DNA of 64,000 bases, from positions 1 through 64,000 of the forward strand of contig CALKQT010000002.1 of the NCBI GenBank assembly GCA_937990735.1, given 5' to 3'. The first letter of the stretch is position 1. Each line of letters starts with the position of its first letter. A program made the position numbers and the translations under genes. This DNA is from an uncultured Campylobacter sp. GTDB lineage: Bacteria > Campylobacterota > Campylobacteria > Campylobacterales > Campylobacteraceae. Shown here piece by piece: positions 16,841 through 24,559 of the stretch. The notes under the pieces were generated by a model. The model was not told the DNA's origin. It did no database searches and was given only the letters and a program-made list of their open reading frames with translations.

Positions 16841-18762
16841 CAGATCTTCTTTACCACCCTGCCTAAAATCACTCCGCTAGCGATGTTTGCATCCGTAAGC
16901 TCTACCAGCACGGGCGTTAAAATGTCGCCGGCGAAATTTGAAACTAAAATTTTAGCCCCCTTTAGCTTGTCGTCAAGCTTTGCGGTGACGGAATTTCCGT
17001 TTTCGTCGATGTAGCAGCGGAATTTTTTGCCCAAATTTTCCGCGGCCCAGCGCGCAAATTTTCGGTCCATAAAATCAAACGCGACCTTGTCCGCCTCGCG
17101 CTCTAGCTCGTTTAGCCGAGCGCACGTAGCATCGATGTTTAAAAGCAGATAATTATAAAATTTCTCATCCCCCCTCATCTGCGCCTTTAGCAGGCGGTGC
17201 AAAATTAGATCGGAATAGCGCCTGATAGGGCTTGTGAAGTGCGTATAGTTATCAAATCCGAGCCCGAAATGCCCGCGCGATTCGGACGCATACTCGGCGC
17301 GCTTTTGAGCCTTGATGATGAGCTTATCGACCTCCTCGCGGATCCCCATGGTATCGGCTTGCGCTTGAATTTCGCCGATCATCTTAGCAAGGTTGCTCTG
17401 ATACGGCGCGTCGATGCCGAACAGCGCCAGATCATCAAGCAGCGCGTAAATTTTTTTAAGCTCCGCCGAGCCGTGATTTCTAAAAACGCCCCGCTCGATG
17501 CGCGCCGCAGCGGCTTTGTTGGCTAGCAGCATACAATCCTCGATGAGTTTGTGCGACGGAGTGTCGGTCTCAAAGCGAGTGGAGTTTATTAGACCGTGTT
17601 CATCAAGCGTGATGCGAAGCTCCTTGGTGCGGAAGTCAAATCCGCGCTTTAGCCTCGCACGGCGCAGGCGCTCGCAAATTTCATTAAGCGGCAAGAGCCA
17701 GCTTAAAATTTCAGGCTCGCACGCCTTGCCGGTGCGTAAAATTTCATCGACCTCGTCGTAATCGTAGCGGCGTTTTGATCTTATAATTGCTTCAAAAAGC
17801 TCCTCTTTTTGCGGGTTTAAATTTTCATCCAAAGAGATTTTAAAAACAAATGCCAGCCTCGGCAGATCTGGCATCAGCGAGCAGATATTTTCGCTAAGCT
17901 CGCGCGGCAGCATCGGCACGGAGCGGTGCGGGAAATAGATCGAAAAGCCGCGAAATTTCGCCTCCTTATCGATAGGCGAGTATTCGCTCACGTATTCGCT
18001 CACATCGGCGATCGCGACGTAAAGCGTGCGCTCTTTTACGTCAAAATAGATCGCGTCGTCGAAGTCCTTGGCGTCGATGGGATCGATGGTGCAAAAGGGC
18101 AGATGCTGCAAATCCACGCGCTGCGGATACAGCGCCTCGTCCACTTCGCTGCCGAAGCTCGCGGCTTGCTGCTTGCACGCTTCGTTAAATTCGTCGTTTT
18201 TATCGTAGATCGCTAAAGAAATTTTCTCATCGACGAAGGGATCGGCTAAGTTTCCGATCACCTCGGTAATCTCGTTCGTTAGATTATCGATCTTTAAAAG
18301 GGTGTTCGGCGGTAGCTGCTTTAGCGATTTTTGCGTGGCTTTGAGCGGATTTGCGAGGCCGGTTTTGACGTTCACGCCTAAAATTTCACGCCCGAAGCTT
18401 TTGGTATAAACCACGCTCGTTAAAAATGCGGGCTTGACGCACATCAGCACCTTTGCGTGCAGGCGGGACTTTCTTGAGCTTAAAATTTTTGCTAGGATCA
18501 GATCGCCCAGATGCACGCCGCTTAAATATCTGTTTTCGATGATGAGATCTGCCTTGAAGCGATCGTCGAAGCTCTGCAGATAGCCCGTGCCGTCGCGCGC
18601 GATGTCGAGCCTGCCGAAAACATAGCCGTCGTTCAGATAGAGCCTGCCCTTGTGCGCGCTGATAGCGCCGATATTTAGGAGGTTGCGCGCGAGTTCCTTT
18701 TGCTCGCCGCTGAGATCCTTTTCAAATACGCCCGAGTTAAAGGCGCGCAGGAACTCTTTCAT
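16840..18762 (-). CDS. rnr: Ribonuclease R (RNB-family exoribonuclease)
   Basis: Processive 3'-5' exoribonuclease. The RNB catalytic motif IDPIDAKDFDDAIYFD starts near residue 226 and holds the metal-binding Asp residues. Further signatures are FPHRSVPMLP, NHGSAELKKI-type and HFTSPIRRYSDL. A C-terminal S1-like segment follows but the C-terminal basic tail of E. coli RNase R is missing, so 640 residues is short, as is usual in Campylobacter. It overlaps the upstream gene by ATGA and holA by one base. Confidence 0.93.
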   Translation of the reverse strand: MKEFLRAFNSGVFEKDLSGEQKELARNLLNIGAISAHKGRLYLNDGYVFGRLDIARDGTGYLQSFDDRFKADLIIENRYLSGVHLGDLILAKILSSRKSRLHAKVLMCVKPAFLTSVVYTKSFGREILGVNVKTGLANPLKATQKSLKQLPPNTLLKIDNLTNEITEVIGNLADPFVDEKISLAIYDKNDEFNEACKQQAASFGSEVDEALYPQRVDLQHLPFCTIDPIDAKDFDDAIYFDVKERTLYVAIADVSEYVSEYSPIDKEAKFRGFSIYFPHRSVPMLPRELSENICSLMPDLPRLAFVFKISLDENLNPQKEELFEAIIRSKRRYDYDEVDEILRTGKACEPEILSWLLPLNEICERLRRARLKRGFDFRTKELRITLDEHGLINSTRFETDTPSHKLIEDCMLLANKAAAARIERGVFRNHGSAELKKIYALLDDLALFGIDAPYQSNLAKMIGEIQAQADTMGIREEVDKLIIKAQKRAEYASESRGHFGLGFDNYTHFTSPIRRYSDLILHRLLKAQMRGDEKFYNYLLLNIDATCARLNELEREADKVAFDFMDRKFARWAAENLGKKFRCYIDENGNSVTAKLDDKLKGAKILVSNFAGDILTPVLVELTDANIASGVILGRVVKKI

Positions 18763-20012
18763 ATCGAAATTTCACCTTTCGCCTCTAAAAACGCCTCTTG
18801 CTCGAAGCCGAACTCGACTAGTAAATTTAAAGCGTTGTCGATGCTAAGCTCGTCGAAGTGATGGTAGATATTGACCGCGGTTTTGGCGATCTTTAGCATC
18901 GCGTAGCGGGATTTGTTCTCAAAAGGCACGTCGTCGGGGGCGTTTGAATACAGTGCGTCCTGTGCGATCTGCTCTAACCCGAAATGCGCAAATAGCGCGT
19001 GCGAGACGCTTTCGCGGTTCGTGCCGCTAAATTTCATCTCCACGTCGGTAAAATCCTGCGGAAAGATCGAGCCCTTGATGGCATGGTAAAATTCCTCCGC
19101 CTTGCCCGCAGCACACACCTGCTCGTCGATAAAAACCCGCCCGAACTCCACCAAAATCACGCTTGAGAGGATACTTTGCTCTATCTGCGGGTAGGATTTG
19201 ATCCACGAAAACATAAGTAGATTTCGCAGCAGCGAGACCTGCGTGAGCTTTTCGCGGTCGATGCGATACGCCCGTAGGCTCGGCTTTAGCATCTCGTCGA
19301 ATACGGCGAATAGAAAAAACGCCCGCATCTGCTCGCGCCCGTAAAGCTCAAATGCTCGCTGCAAATTTAACGTCTTTAGTGCCGCGGCGCCTTGCCCTTG
19401 TCCCCGCTCCTGCGCCCTCCCCCATTCTTGCTCCTGTTTTTGCTTCTGCGCTTGCCCCTGCTCCTGCTCTCGTTCTTGCTGTTGCGTTTGTGCGGCTTGC
19501 GTAGAGATGCTCGAACCTAGCGCGCAATCAGCTCTCGCGGCGGCGTGCTGATTTTGCCGCTGCGTATCGCTCGCGGCCTGTGAGGGGTTAAATTTAAAAT
19601 TCTCGTCGCTGCAGTTCGCGTCGTTTGCGTCATTTGAATGATTAAATTTAAGACTATCGCCCTGCTCTGCTAAGTCTGCGCCCTTTTGCTCGCTCGAGGC
19701 GCACTCATTTTGCTGCCACTCGTCTGCGGCATCTTGCAAGCCGCATCCTATGGACTTTACATGCTCTGTACTTTGGAGATCGCACTGCTCATCCGCGGCA
19801 ATAAAATTTTGCCCCGCAAGCTCTTCGGCGCTAAATTTAGACAAACCGCAAAAGGCCAAATCTAAAATTTTATCCGCAAGAGGGGCGTTTTTTGAAATTT
19901 GCAAAGCGAGCCTGACGTCCGAAACATCCGCGTCAAACGATGCTAAAATTTTTAAAATTTTATCGCTAAAGCCCGCGAGCGCGCCTATTTTTTGGGTTAT
20001 AAATTTATTCAT
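18759..20012 (-). CDS. HDOD-like protein with Gln/Glu-rich insert
   Basis: The likely start is ATG 20012 (417 residues); a TTG at 20045 is in frame but has no good ribosome site. Residues 1-75 and about 220-417 look like the two halves of an HDOD-type domain (SDVRLALQISKNAPLADKIL; LLRNLLMFSWIKSYPQIEQ; VILVEFGRVFIDEQ; NRESVSHALFAHFGLEQIAQ), often found in signalling regulators. Between them is about 145 residues of low-complexity sequence with a block of QEQ/QKQ repeats at 19388-19485. It overlaps rnr by four bases. The assignment is by pattern only. Confidence 0.65.
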   Translation of the reverse strand: MNKFITQKIGALAGFSDKILKILASFDADVSDVRLALQISKNAPLADKILDLAFCGLSKFSAEELAGQNFIAADEQCDLQSTEHVKSIGCGLQDAADEWQQNECASSEQKGADLAEQGDSLKFNHSNDANDANCSDENFKFNPSQAASDTQRQNQHAAARADCALGSSISTQAAQTQQQEREQEQGQAQKQKQEQEWGRAQERGQGQGAAALKTLNLQRAFELYGREQMRAFFLFAVFDEMLKPSLRAYRIDREKLTQVSLLRNLLMFSWIKSYPQIEQSILSSVILVEFGRVFIDEQVCAAGKAEEFYHAIKGSIFPQDFTDVEMKFSGTNRESVSHALFAHFGLEQIAQDALYSNAPDDVPFENKSRYAMLKIAKTAVNIYHHFDELSIDNALNLLVEFGFEQEAFLEAKGEISI

Positions 20013-20267
20013 TTTAAAAAGCCGTTCAATAGAAATTTCGCACAATCATATCAAATTTTAACTCAAATTGCAAAGCAAAACGCCGCCGTTGCGCCCAAAT
20101 TCCGCTTCGGCTCGCGGGCTTTTGAAGTGCTTTTTTGCGTTTGAAATTCGCAGATCAACCCGTCTGTTTATCGCGGCAGCAAAACCGAAATTTCAAGCGC
20201 CGTTTTATAAAATTTTAATCCCCTTTCGTATAGAATGCATCGAAATTCCGTTTATAAAGAGCTTGAT

Positions 20268-20807
20268 TTGGATAAATTTGAAGTCAGCACTGTGCCAAGA
20301 AAAGAAAGGACTAGAAACTACGACAAAGAACCACTAGTTTTGCGTGATTATTCTGGTTTTCCTTTAATTTTACACTATTTGATTATTTTAATATTTTGGA
20401 TTACTGCTTCTGGGCTTTGCATTAGTTGCTTAGACGATTTTGAAAGCGGTATTTTAGATTTTGATGACGATGAAGATGACAGTCCAAACGATACTTTCCC
20501 AGATACGACTCCGGCTTCAACTAAAACTTTACCTATTGTGATTGACTTAAACGGTGACGGCATAAAAACAATATCAAGAAAAAACAATAAAACGTACTTC
20601 GACCTAGATAACAACAAATTCGCAGAAAATACCTCTTGGATAGATAAAAATGACGGAATTTTAATCAATAAAACCTTAATCACAAATAGCATAACAAACG
20701 GAAGCGAACTATTTGGAAATCATACTTTACTAAGAAACGGGAGCTTGGCTAATAACGGCTTTGAAGCGTTAAAAGAATTTGCAAATTTAAATTTACTTGT
20801 TGCGTAA
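20268..20807 (+). CDS. Chimeric membrane protein with RTX-like C-terminal tail
   Basis: The start is proposed at TTG 20268, aligned with the TTG start of the next gene; an ATG at 20235 is also in frame. Residues about 15-33 carry RNYDKEPLVLRDYS, shared with the two paralogues downstream, then one membrane helix (about 38-57) and an acidic Asp-rich linker. From TLPIVIDLNGDGIKT onward (about residue 90) it matches the pattern in large hemolysin-type calcium-binding proteins: FDLDNN, WIDKNDGIL, NGSELFGNHTLL. It therefore looks like a paralogue's N-terminus fused to an RTX-type tail. The DNA is markedly AT-rich. Confidence 0.6.
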   Translation: MDKFEVSTVPRKERTRNYDKEPLVLRDYSGFPLILHYLIILIFWITASGLCISCLDDFESGILDFDDDEDDSPNDTFPDTTPASTKTLPIVIDLNGDGIKTISRKNNKTYFDLDNNKFAENTSWIDKNDGILINKTLITNSITNGSELFGNHTLLRNGSLANNGFEALKEFANLNLLVA

Positions 20808-20834
20808 GTCTAAATTTGTAAATTTAAGAATTTT

Positions 20835-20854
20835 GTATCGTATTTAAACGATAC
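20835..20854 (+). terminator. 3' hairpin, first copy
   Basis: GTATCGT (20835-20841) pairs with ACGATAC (20848-20854) around a 6-base ATTTAA loop, 28 bases after the 20807 stop. A related but differently composed hairpin follows the remnant at 21739-21889. Confidence 0.5.
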
Positions 20855-20919
20855 GACTTGAATTTACAAAAATAGCTAATTTAAGGTTAAAACAAATCAA
20901 ATTTAAGATTGATTTGTTG

Positions 20920-20925
20920 TATAAT
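20920..20925 (+). promoter_or_regulatory. Candidate -10 box before the second RDYDKEPL gene
   Basis: TTGTATAATGC gives a TATAAT box. Transcription would begin near 20932, which excludes the in-frame ATG at 20924 and leaves TTG 20951 as the start. Confidence 0.55.
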
Positions 20926-20950
20926 GCAGACTCGCAAAAAGGAAGTAAAA

Positions 20951-21703
20951 TTGGAAAATTTAAATTTTAAAAACGATATTTTTGATAAAAACAAAAACCA
21001 ACGAGATTATGATAAAGAACCGCTGATTTTACGTGATTATAGTAGAGAAATGTTGCTTCACGGTATTTTAAATTTAATATTTTTCTTTATTTCTTTGCTT
21101 TTTCTTTTTGCGATACAGTACCACATCGAATTTGATGAATTTGACAAAATAATAAGAAAAATTTATATCTTATTTTTGATATTTATAGCGTTTTTATTTA
21201 TTTCTTATGTAATAACTATTATTTCAAAAGAACGCTTTGTTTCACTTTCGTCTAATATGAGAGCAGTATATTACGATAGCGATTTGCAAATACGAAAAAT
21301 TCAGAGCTTATTGGGGAATAAAGAATTTTCATCGTTTTTATATTTCATACTTAGTAGCAAATTTATAACATTATATCCTATTTTAATTGTATCAATAGGT
21401 GGATTTATATTTACTTTTGATAGCGAATTTATAATAAGTTTGCTTCTTTACGCTTTTGCTTTGTTTTTAGCGATTATATATGATATTTTATTTCGTATGT
21501 TGCTTTATAAAAAATCAAATAAAAATTTGACAAATTTTTGGGAATATTCGCAAAAATTTGTAATTGATATAGGTTGGATAAGAGGTGTTCGTGTAATAAT
21601 ACAACAAGGGGCAACAATAGCTTTTTTTAATCAAAAAGACCACGATTTATTGAAAGAATATTTTCTTACACTTTCTCACATAAATTTAGATAAAGATATA
21701 TAA
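20951..21703 (+). CDS. RDYDKEPL-motif membrane protein, paralogue 2
   Basis: 250 residues from TTG 20951, chosen because AAAAAGGAAG lies 6 bases before it and a -10 box occupies the alternative ATG. Residues about 20-33 are RDYDKEPLILRDYS. Four hydrophobic segments follow in two pairs, separated by a soluble stretch (SSNMRAVYYDSDLQIRK). The C-terminus (GWIRGVRVIIQQGATIAFF, DHDLLKEYFL) resembles that of the next paralogue (NAVNVYLM, DYKQVNEYLL). The family is unknown to me. AT content is much higher than outside the island, suggesting transfer. Confidence 0.7.
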   Translation: MENLNFKNDIFDKNKNQRDYDKEPLILRDYSREMLLHGILNLIFFFISLLFLFAIQYHIEFDEFDKIIRKIYILFLIFIAFLFISYVITIISKERFVSLSSNMRAVYYDSDLQIRKIQSLLGNKEFSSFLYFILSSKFITLYPILIVSIGGFIFTFDSEFIISLLLYAFALFLAIIYDILFRMLLYKKSNKNLTNFWEYSQKFVIDIGWIRGVRVIIQQGATIAFFNQKDHDLLKEYFLTLSHINLDKDI

Positions 21704-21738
21704 AAGATATTAAAATTTTTCTAATAAGGAGACAAAAA

Positions 21739-21889
21739 ATGAGTAATTCAAGTAGAATTAACAAGGCAACAAACGAGTTGGATAAAGCAGAAAAAAGACC
21801 GCTATATTCTTTGAGTTTAACCGAGGGCTAATTCAGATCAAACGGATCCAAATATCAAATTTGCAAATTTAAATTTACTAATTGTGTGA
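21739..21889 (+). pseudogene. Remnant with RTX-like tail end
   Basis: An ATG at 21739 with AAGGAGAC upstream opens a 30-codon frame (MSNSSRINKATNELDKAEKR) that stops at 21831. In another frame the next bases read NSDQTDPNIKFANLNLLIV then stop (21887-21889), matching the FANLNLLVA end of the 20268-20807 protein; 20 consecutive bases are identical (20778-20797 and 21860-21879). It appears to be an internally deleted and frameshifted relative of that gene, or of the protein it came from. Confidence 0.55.
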
Positions 21890-21927
21890 ATTTGTAAAGT
21901 AAGTTTAAATTTGTAAATTTAATAAAT

Positions 21928-21947
21928 TCAGTATCAAACGATACTGA
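21928..21947 (+). terminator. 3' hairpin, second copy
   Basis: TCAGTATC (21928-21935) pairs with GATACTGA (21940-21947) around AAAC. Flanking words (AAATTTGTAAATTTAA before, TTGAATTT after) match those around the hairpin at 20835-20854, so the segment is duplicated while the stem sequence has diverged and stayed paired. Confidence 0.5.
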
Positions 21948-22029
21948 CGAGATTTGAATTTTGCATTAAAATGTCGTTGCGAAACGGAGAAACCGTTTAT
22001 TAAGGCGAATTTGCAAATTCAAAACGCCT

Positions 22030-22069
22030 CATTGCTGGATTGTTTCGACCACTTCGTGGTCTCGCAATG
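22030..22069. repeat. Palindromic repeat element, CATTGC...GCAATG type
   Basis: Outer arms CATTGC (22030-22035) and GCAATG (22064-22069) enclose a perfect GACCAC-TTC-GTGGTC hairpin (22047-22061) and a GGATTG word. This resembles the small TCATTGCGAG...CAATCC palindromic repeats scattered through many bacterial genomes. Only one copy is seen in this window. Confidence 0.5.
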
Positions 22070-22140
22070 ACAAGGTTGTGGGCATTGTGGGAATTTAAAT
22101 AAATTCTTGCAATAAGAGAAATTTTTTAAAAGGGATTAAA

Positions 22141-22806
22141 ATGAGAGATTATGATAAAGCTCCACTCATCATTAAAAATAACTTTATAATGATAATGTAT
22201 GGTTTTACATTTTTACTTGTATGTAACACTATAATGATTTATATTGTATTTTTTACTGGTGTTGTCGATTGGAATAGTGGCGAGTTTTTTGAAATCTTAA
22301 AAAATGAAATGAGAAATCCAAGATTTAGCTCTGTGGTTGTAGCATTTCCAATAGTCAATATTTGGGCTTTTATTGATTTCATTAGAAAACTTAGAAAGCC
22401 TGAGAAAGTATATTTATATAATGATAAAGTTTATTGGGATAAACGAGATACGACGGTAGCAAAACAAAATATTGTTTGGGTTAAAAAAAGTATTTATCCT
22501 ATGATTGGTAAGATACCAGATAACTCGGTTCAAAAAATTTTTGTACTATTTGGTTTTGTTATTGCGGGATTTTTTTTGATTTTATCAAATTTGTTTGCTT
22601 GTTTAGTAAAATTATTTGCCTTGTTAATTAACAAAGATTATAAATTTATACTATTTTGCACCATAGTTTTTTATGACAATCAAAAAAATGCTGTAAATGT
22701 CTATTTGATGACAAAGCAAGATTATAAACAAGTAAATGAGTATTTATTGCAAAATTTTAATTTACAAATCGAAAATTTAGATAAAAACTACAAATTCTAT
22801 AAATAG
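22141..22806 (+). CDS. RDYDKAPL-motif membrane protein, paralogue 3
   Basis: 221 residues. It begins directly with MRDYDKAPLIIKN, so the shared motif is at the extreme N-terminus; AAAAGGGATTAAA is a fair ribosome site. Two hydrophobic segments (about 20-40 and 58-80) come first, a soluble part (KVYLYNDKVYWDKRD) follows, then two more (about 135-175). The C-terminal NVYLMTKQDYKQVNEYLL aligns with paralogue 2. Its role is unknown; tandem paralogues beside toxin-like fragments suggest an immunity, anchoring or processing function. That is inference. Confidence 0.68.
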   Translation: MRDYDKAPLIIKNNFIMIMYGFTFLLVCNTIMIYIVFFTGVVDWNSGEFFEILKNEMRNPRFSSVVVAFPIVNIWAFIDFIRKLRKPEKVYLYNDKVYWDKRDTTVAKQNIVWVKKSIYPMIGKIPDNSVQKIFVLFGFVIAGFFLILSNLFACLVKLFALLINKDYKFILFCTIVFYDNQKNAVNVYLMTKQDYKQVNEYLLQNFNLQIENLDKNYKFYK

Positions 22807-22817
22807 GAGAAAAAATC

Positions 22818-23219
22818 ATGCCAGAAGATAACAATACTTCTAACAATTCAAATCAAGGTGTTGCTTGGTATGTCAAGCCTACTTCGGATACAATCGATTT
22901 CATAAAAGGAATTCCTGTAAATGTTTTAGCCGACCCTGATAATGTCAAGGTTTTTGATAACTATGTAAAAATCAAATCAGGTGGGCTAAATATGGTTATT
23001 CCTATCGTTGATGCGGCTGCTGGGAAAAAAGAGTGGGACGAAGCTATCGCAAGGGAAGCTGGTGATGTGGTGCAAGACTTGGCTGTTAGTGCTTTGGCTT
23101 CTAGTGCGTATGTCGCTTTCTTTGGTTCAAATCCTGTCGGCTGGGGTGCAGTGGCTGTTGGCGCTATAGCATTAGGTATTACTTGGGCTAAGAGCTTTGA
23201 CAAGCGTCGCCTCACTTAA
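22818..23219 (+). CDS. Truncated N-terminus of a large secreted-type protein (probable)
   Basis: 133 residues, AGGAGAAAAAATC before the ATG, 11 bases after paralogue 3. An Asn/Ser-rich start is followed by WYVKPTSDTIDFIKGIPV, then an Ala/Gly-rich helical hydrophobic segment (DLAVSALASSAYVAFFG, WGAVAVGAIALGI). This resembles the N-terminal part of large RTX-type proteins. The frame ends abruptly (FDKRRLT) inside the opposite-strand integrase remnant with 48 bases of overlap, so the 3' part has probably been lost. The protein family is a tentative call. Confidence 0.55.
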   Translation: MPEDNNTSNNSNQGVAWYVKPTSDTIDFIKGIPVNVLADPDNVKVFDNYVKIKSGGLNMVIPIVDAAAGKKEWDEAIAREAGDVVQDLAVSALASSAYVAFFGSNPVGWGAVAVGAIALGITWAKSFDKRRLT

Positions 23220-24166
23220 AACGTTTCCTTCCGTATTCGCAAAAAATAAAGAGGACTTTGTTTTTATGCTCTCTAGCCACTTGCCTACCTCCTTTGGAAG
23301 ACCCAGATATTCATCACCATTAGCTTTCACTTTATTTTCATCCTGCGGGAATAGTAAGTAATATTCTCCGTCATCGTCCACCTTTAAATGCTCGTAAGTT
23401 AAATTTCTTACATTTGAGCTTCTTAATCCGGTAAGCACTCCAAAGATTAAAGCGTTCTTGACGCCTATTTGGTAAGGGTAGCTCATGATATATTTTATCA
23501 ACAACCACAAATCCACATTCGCGGAAATATATGAATAGCCCCCGGATTTAGGTATCTTATATAGGTTCTTTAATTGCGTATCGCAAAATAAAAGATTATC
23601 ACTTATACCTCTATCTCGCGCGAACCTGAATAAAGAACGGATAAAATAAAACAGATCTTTTAGAAGTGCATATTTATTATTTTTATAAATGGGGTCTAAT
23701 ATCTGCATTATCTCTTTTTTGGTAATCTTGCCGATATCCTTATCGCTAACGCACTTTAGCCTTGATTGAAATCTAAATTGCAATTTCCTTAACGTCTTCT
23801 CGGCGAAAGCGTTATATTCGCAGTAAATTTTAAAAACACTCGCTAGCGTATTCTCTGGAGCCGCCACACCATTAGTATGGCTATTTGATATTAATTTCTT
23901 TAACAATATTCTAGCCCCTTCGAATGTTATTTCGTCGGCATTGCCTAGAACTTTGATTAACTTGCCACCTTGCGTATAGTGATAGTGCCCGTGTGCTTTA
24001 ACTGTTCCGTCTCTGGCCGGTGAGCTATAAAATTTAACGGCTATAAAATCATCTAAGACTTCGACCATAGTGCGCTTATATTGCGGCAGAATAAAATTCC
24101 TGACTACTTTATCAGGGTCTAATTTAAAAATTGGATTATCCTTAATTTTGGCAAAACTTCTGTCAT
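23172..24166 (-). pseudogene. Tyrosine recombinase (integrase), broken at both ends
   Basis: Phage-type integrase related to those of tRNA-targeted islands. The original start is probably ATG 24166 with AAGGAAGAAAG upstream; that frame (MTEVLPK) stops after 15 codons, but one extra A in the A-run at 24146-24149 would join it to the frame encoding KDNPIFKLDPDKVVRNF and onward to the main body starting near 24068. The SAM-like and first catalytic parts are present (TGLRSSNVRNLTYEHL holds the catalytic Arg). The protein then ends at SEATLVKALSPSNT and lacks the His-x-x-Arg and Tyr motifs. It is unlikely to be active. Confidence 0.8.
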
Positions 24167-24405
24167 CTTTCTTCCTTTATATAGTAATTTTAGGCAGATT
24201 ATAGAATTTCATCAAAGGATTAACAAGGCAGGAGCGCAGAAAAAGCCACTATACAATTTTTTAATATATAGTAGTTTTTCTTAAAATATATGTATCAATT
24301 GGTAGTTTCAAGTATTAAGAATTTTTTAAGAGTAATTTCAAAATTCCCAAAAATAGGGCTTTTAAAAAATTCAAAAAACTAAAAAATAGGGAAAATTTTG
24401 ATAGA
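24167..24405. other. AT-rich spacer between integrase and tRNA-Leu
   Basis: No gene. It contains AAAAATAGGG twice (about 24350 and 24384). The left attachment site of the island would be expected at the tRNA 3' end near 24406. Confidence 0.4.
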
Positions 24406-24490
24406 TGGTGCGACCGACGAGACTTGAACTCGTACACCTTGCGGCACTACCCCCTCAAGATAGCGTGTCTACCAATTCCACCACGGTCGC
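24406..24490 (-). tRNA. tRNA-Leu (anticodon GAG)
   Basis: Minus-strand cloverleaf with acceptor GCGACCG/CGGTCGC fully paired, encoded CCA, D arm GTGGAATTGGTAGACAC, anticodon stem CTATC/GGTAG with loop TTGAGGG giving anticodon GAG, a long variable arm as in class II tRNAs, and T arm ACGAG-TTCAAGT-CTCGT. It is the probable integration target of the adjacent island. Confidence 0.95.
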
Positions 24491-24521
24491 ATAAATTTTA
24501 AAGCTTAATCTCAAGCCTTGA

Positions 24522-24527
24522 ATTATA
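24522..24527 (-). promoter_or_regulatory. Candidate -10 box for tRNA-Leu
   Basis: ATTATA on the plus strand reads TATAAT on the minus strand, about 32 bases before the tRNA 5' end. Confidence 0.45.
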
Positions 24528-24535
24528 TAAGTTTG

Positions 24536-24555
24536 AAGCCCGATTTCTCGGGCTT
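24536..24555. terminator. Terminator of atpE
   Basis: AAGCCCGA (24536-24543) and TCGGGCTT (24548-24555) around TTTC, ending five bases before the atpE stop codon on the minus strand. A GC-rich 8-base stem with a tetraloop. Confidence 0.7.
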
Positions 24556-24559
24556 TTGA

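Larger units (their letters stand above)
21890..22140. other. AT-rich spacer with hairpin and palindromic repeat
   Basis: With the preceding remnant, this gives a stretch of over 400 bases with no intact gene of more than 30 codons. It holds the second tail hairpin and a CATTGC palindromic repeat, listed separately. Confidence 0.5.

Noticed and set aside
20068..20337. Plus-strand frame of 89 codons before the island
   Set aside because: It overlaps the start of the RDYDKEPL fusion gene, has no good ribosome site and no recognisable pattern.
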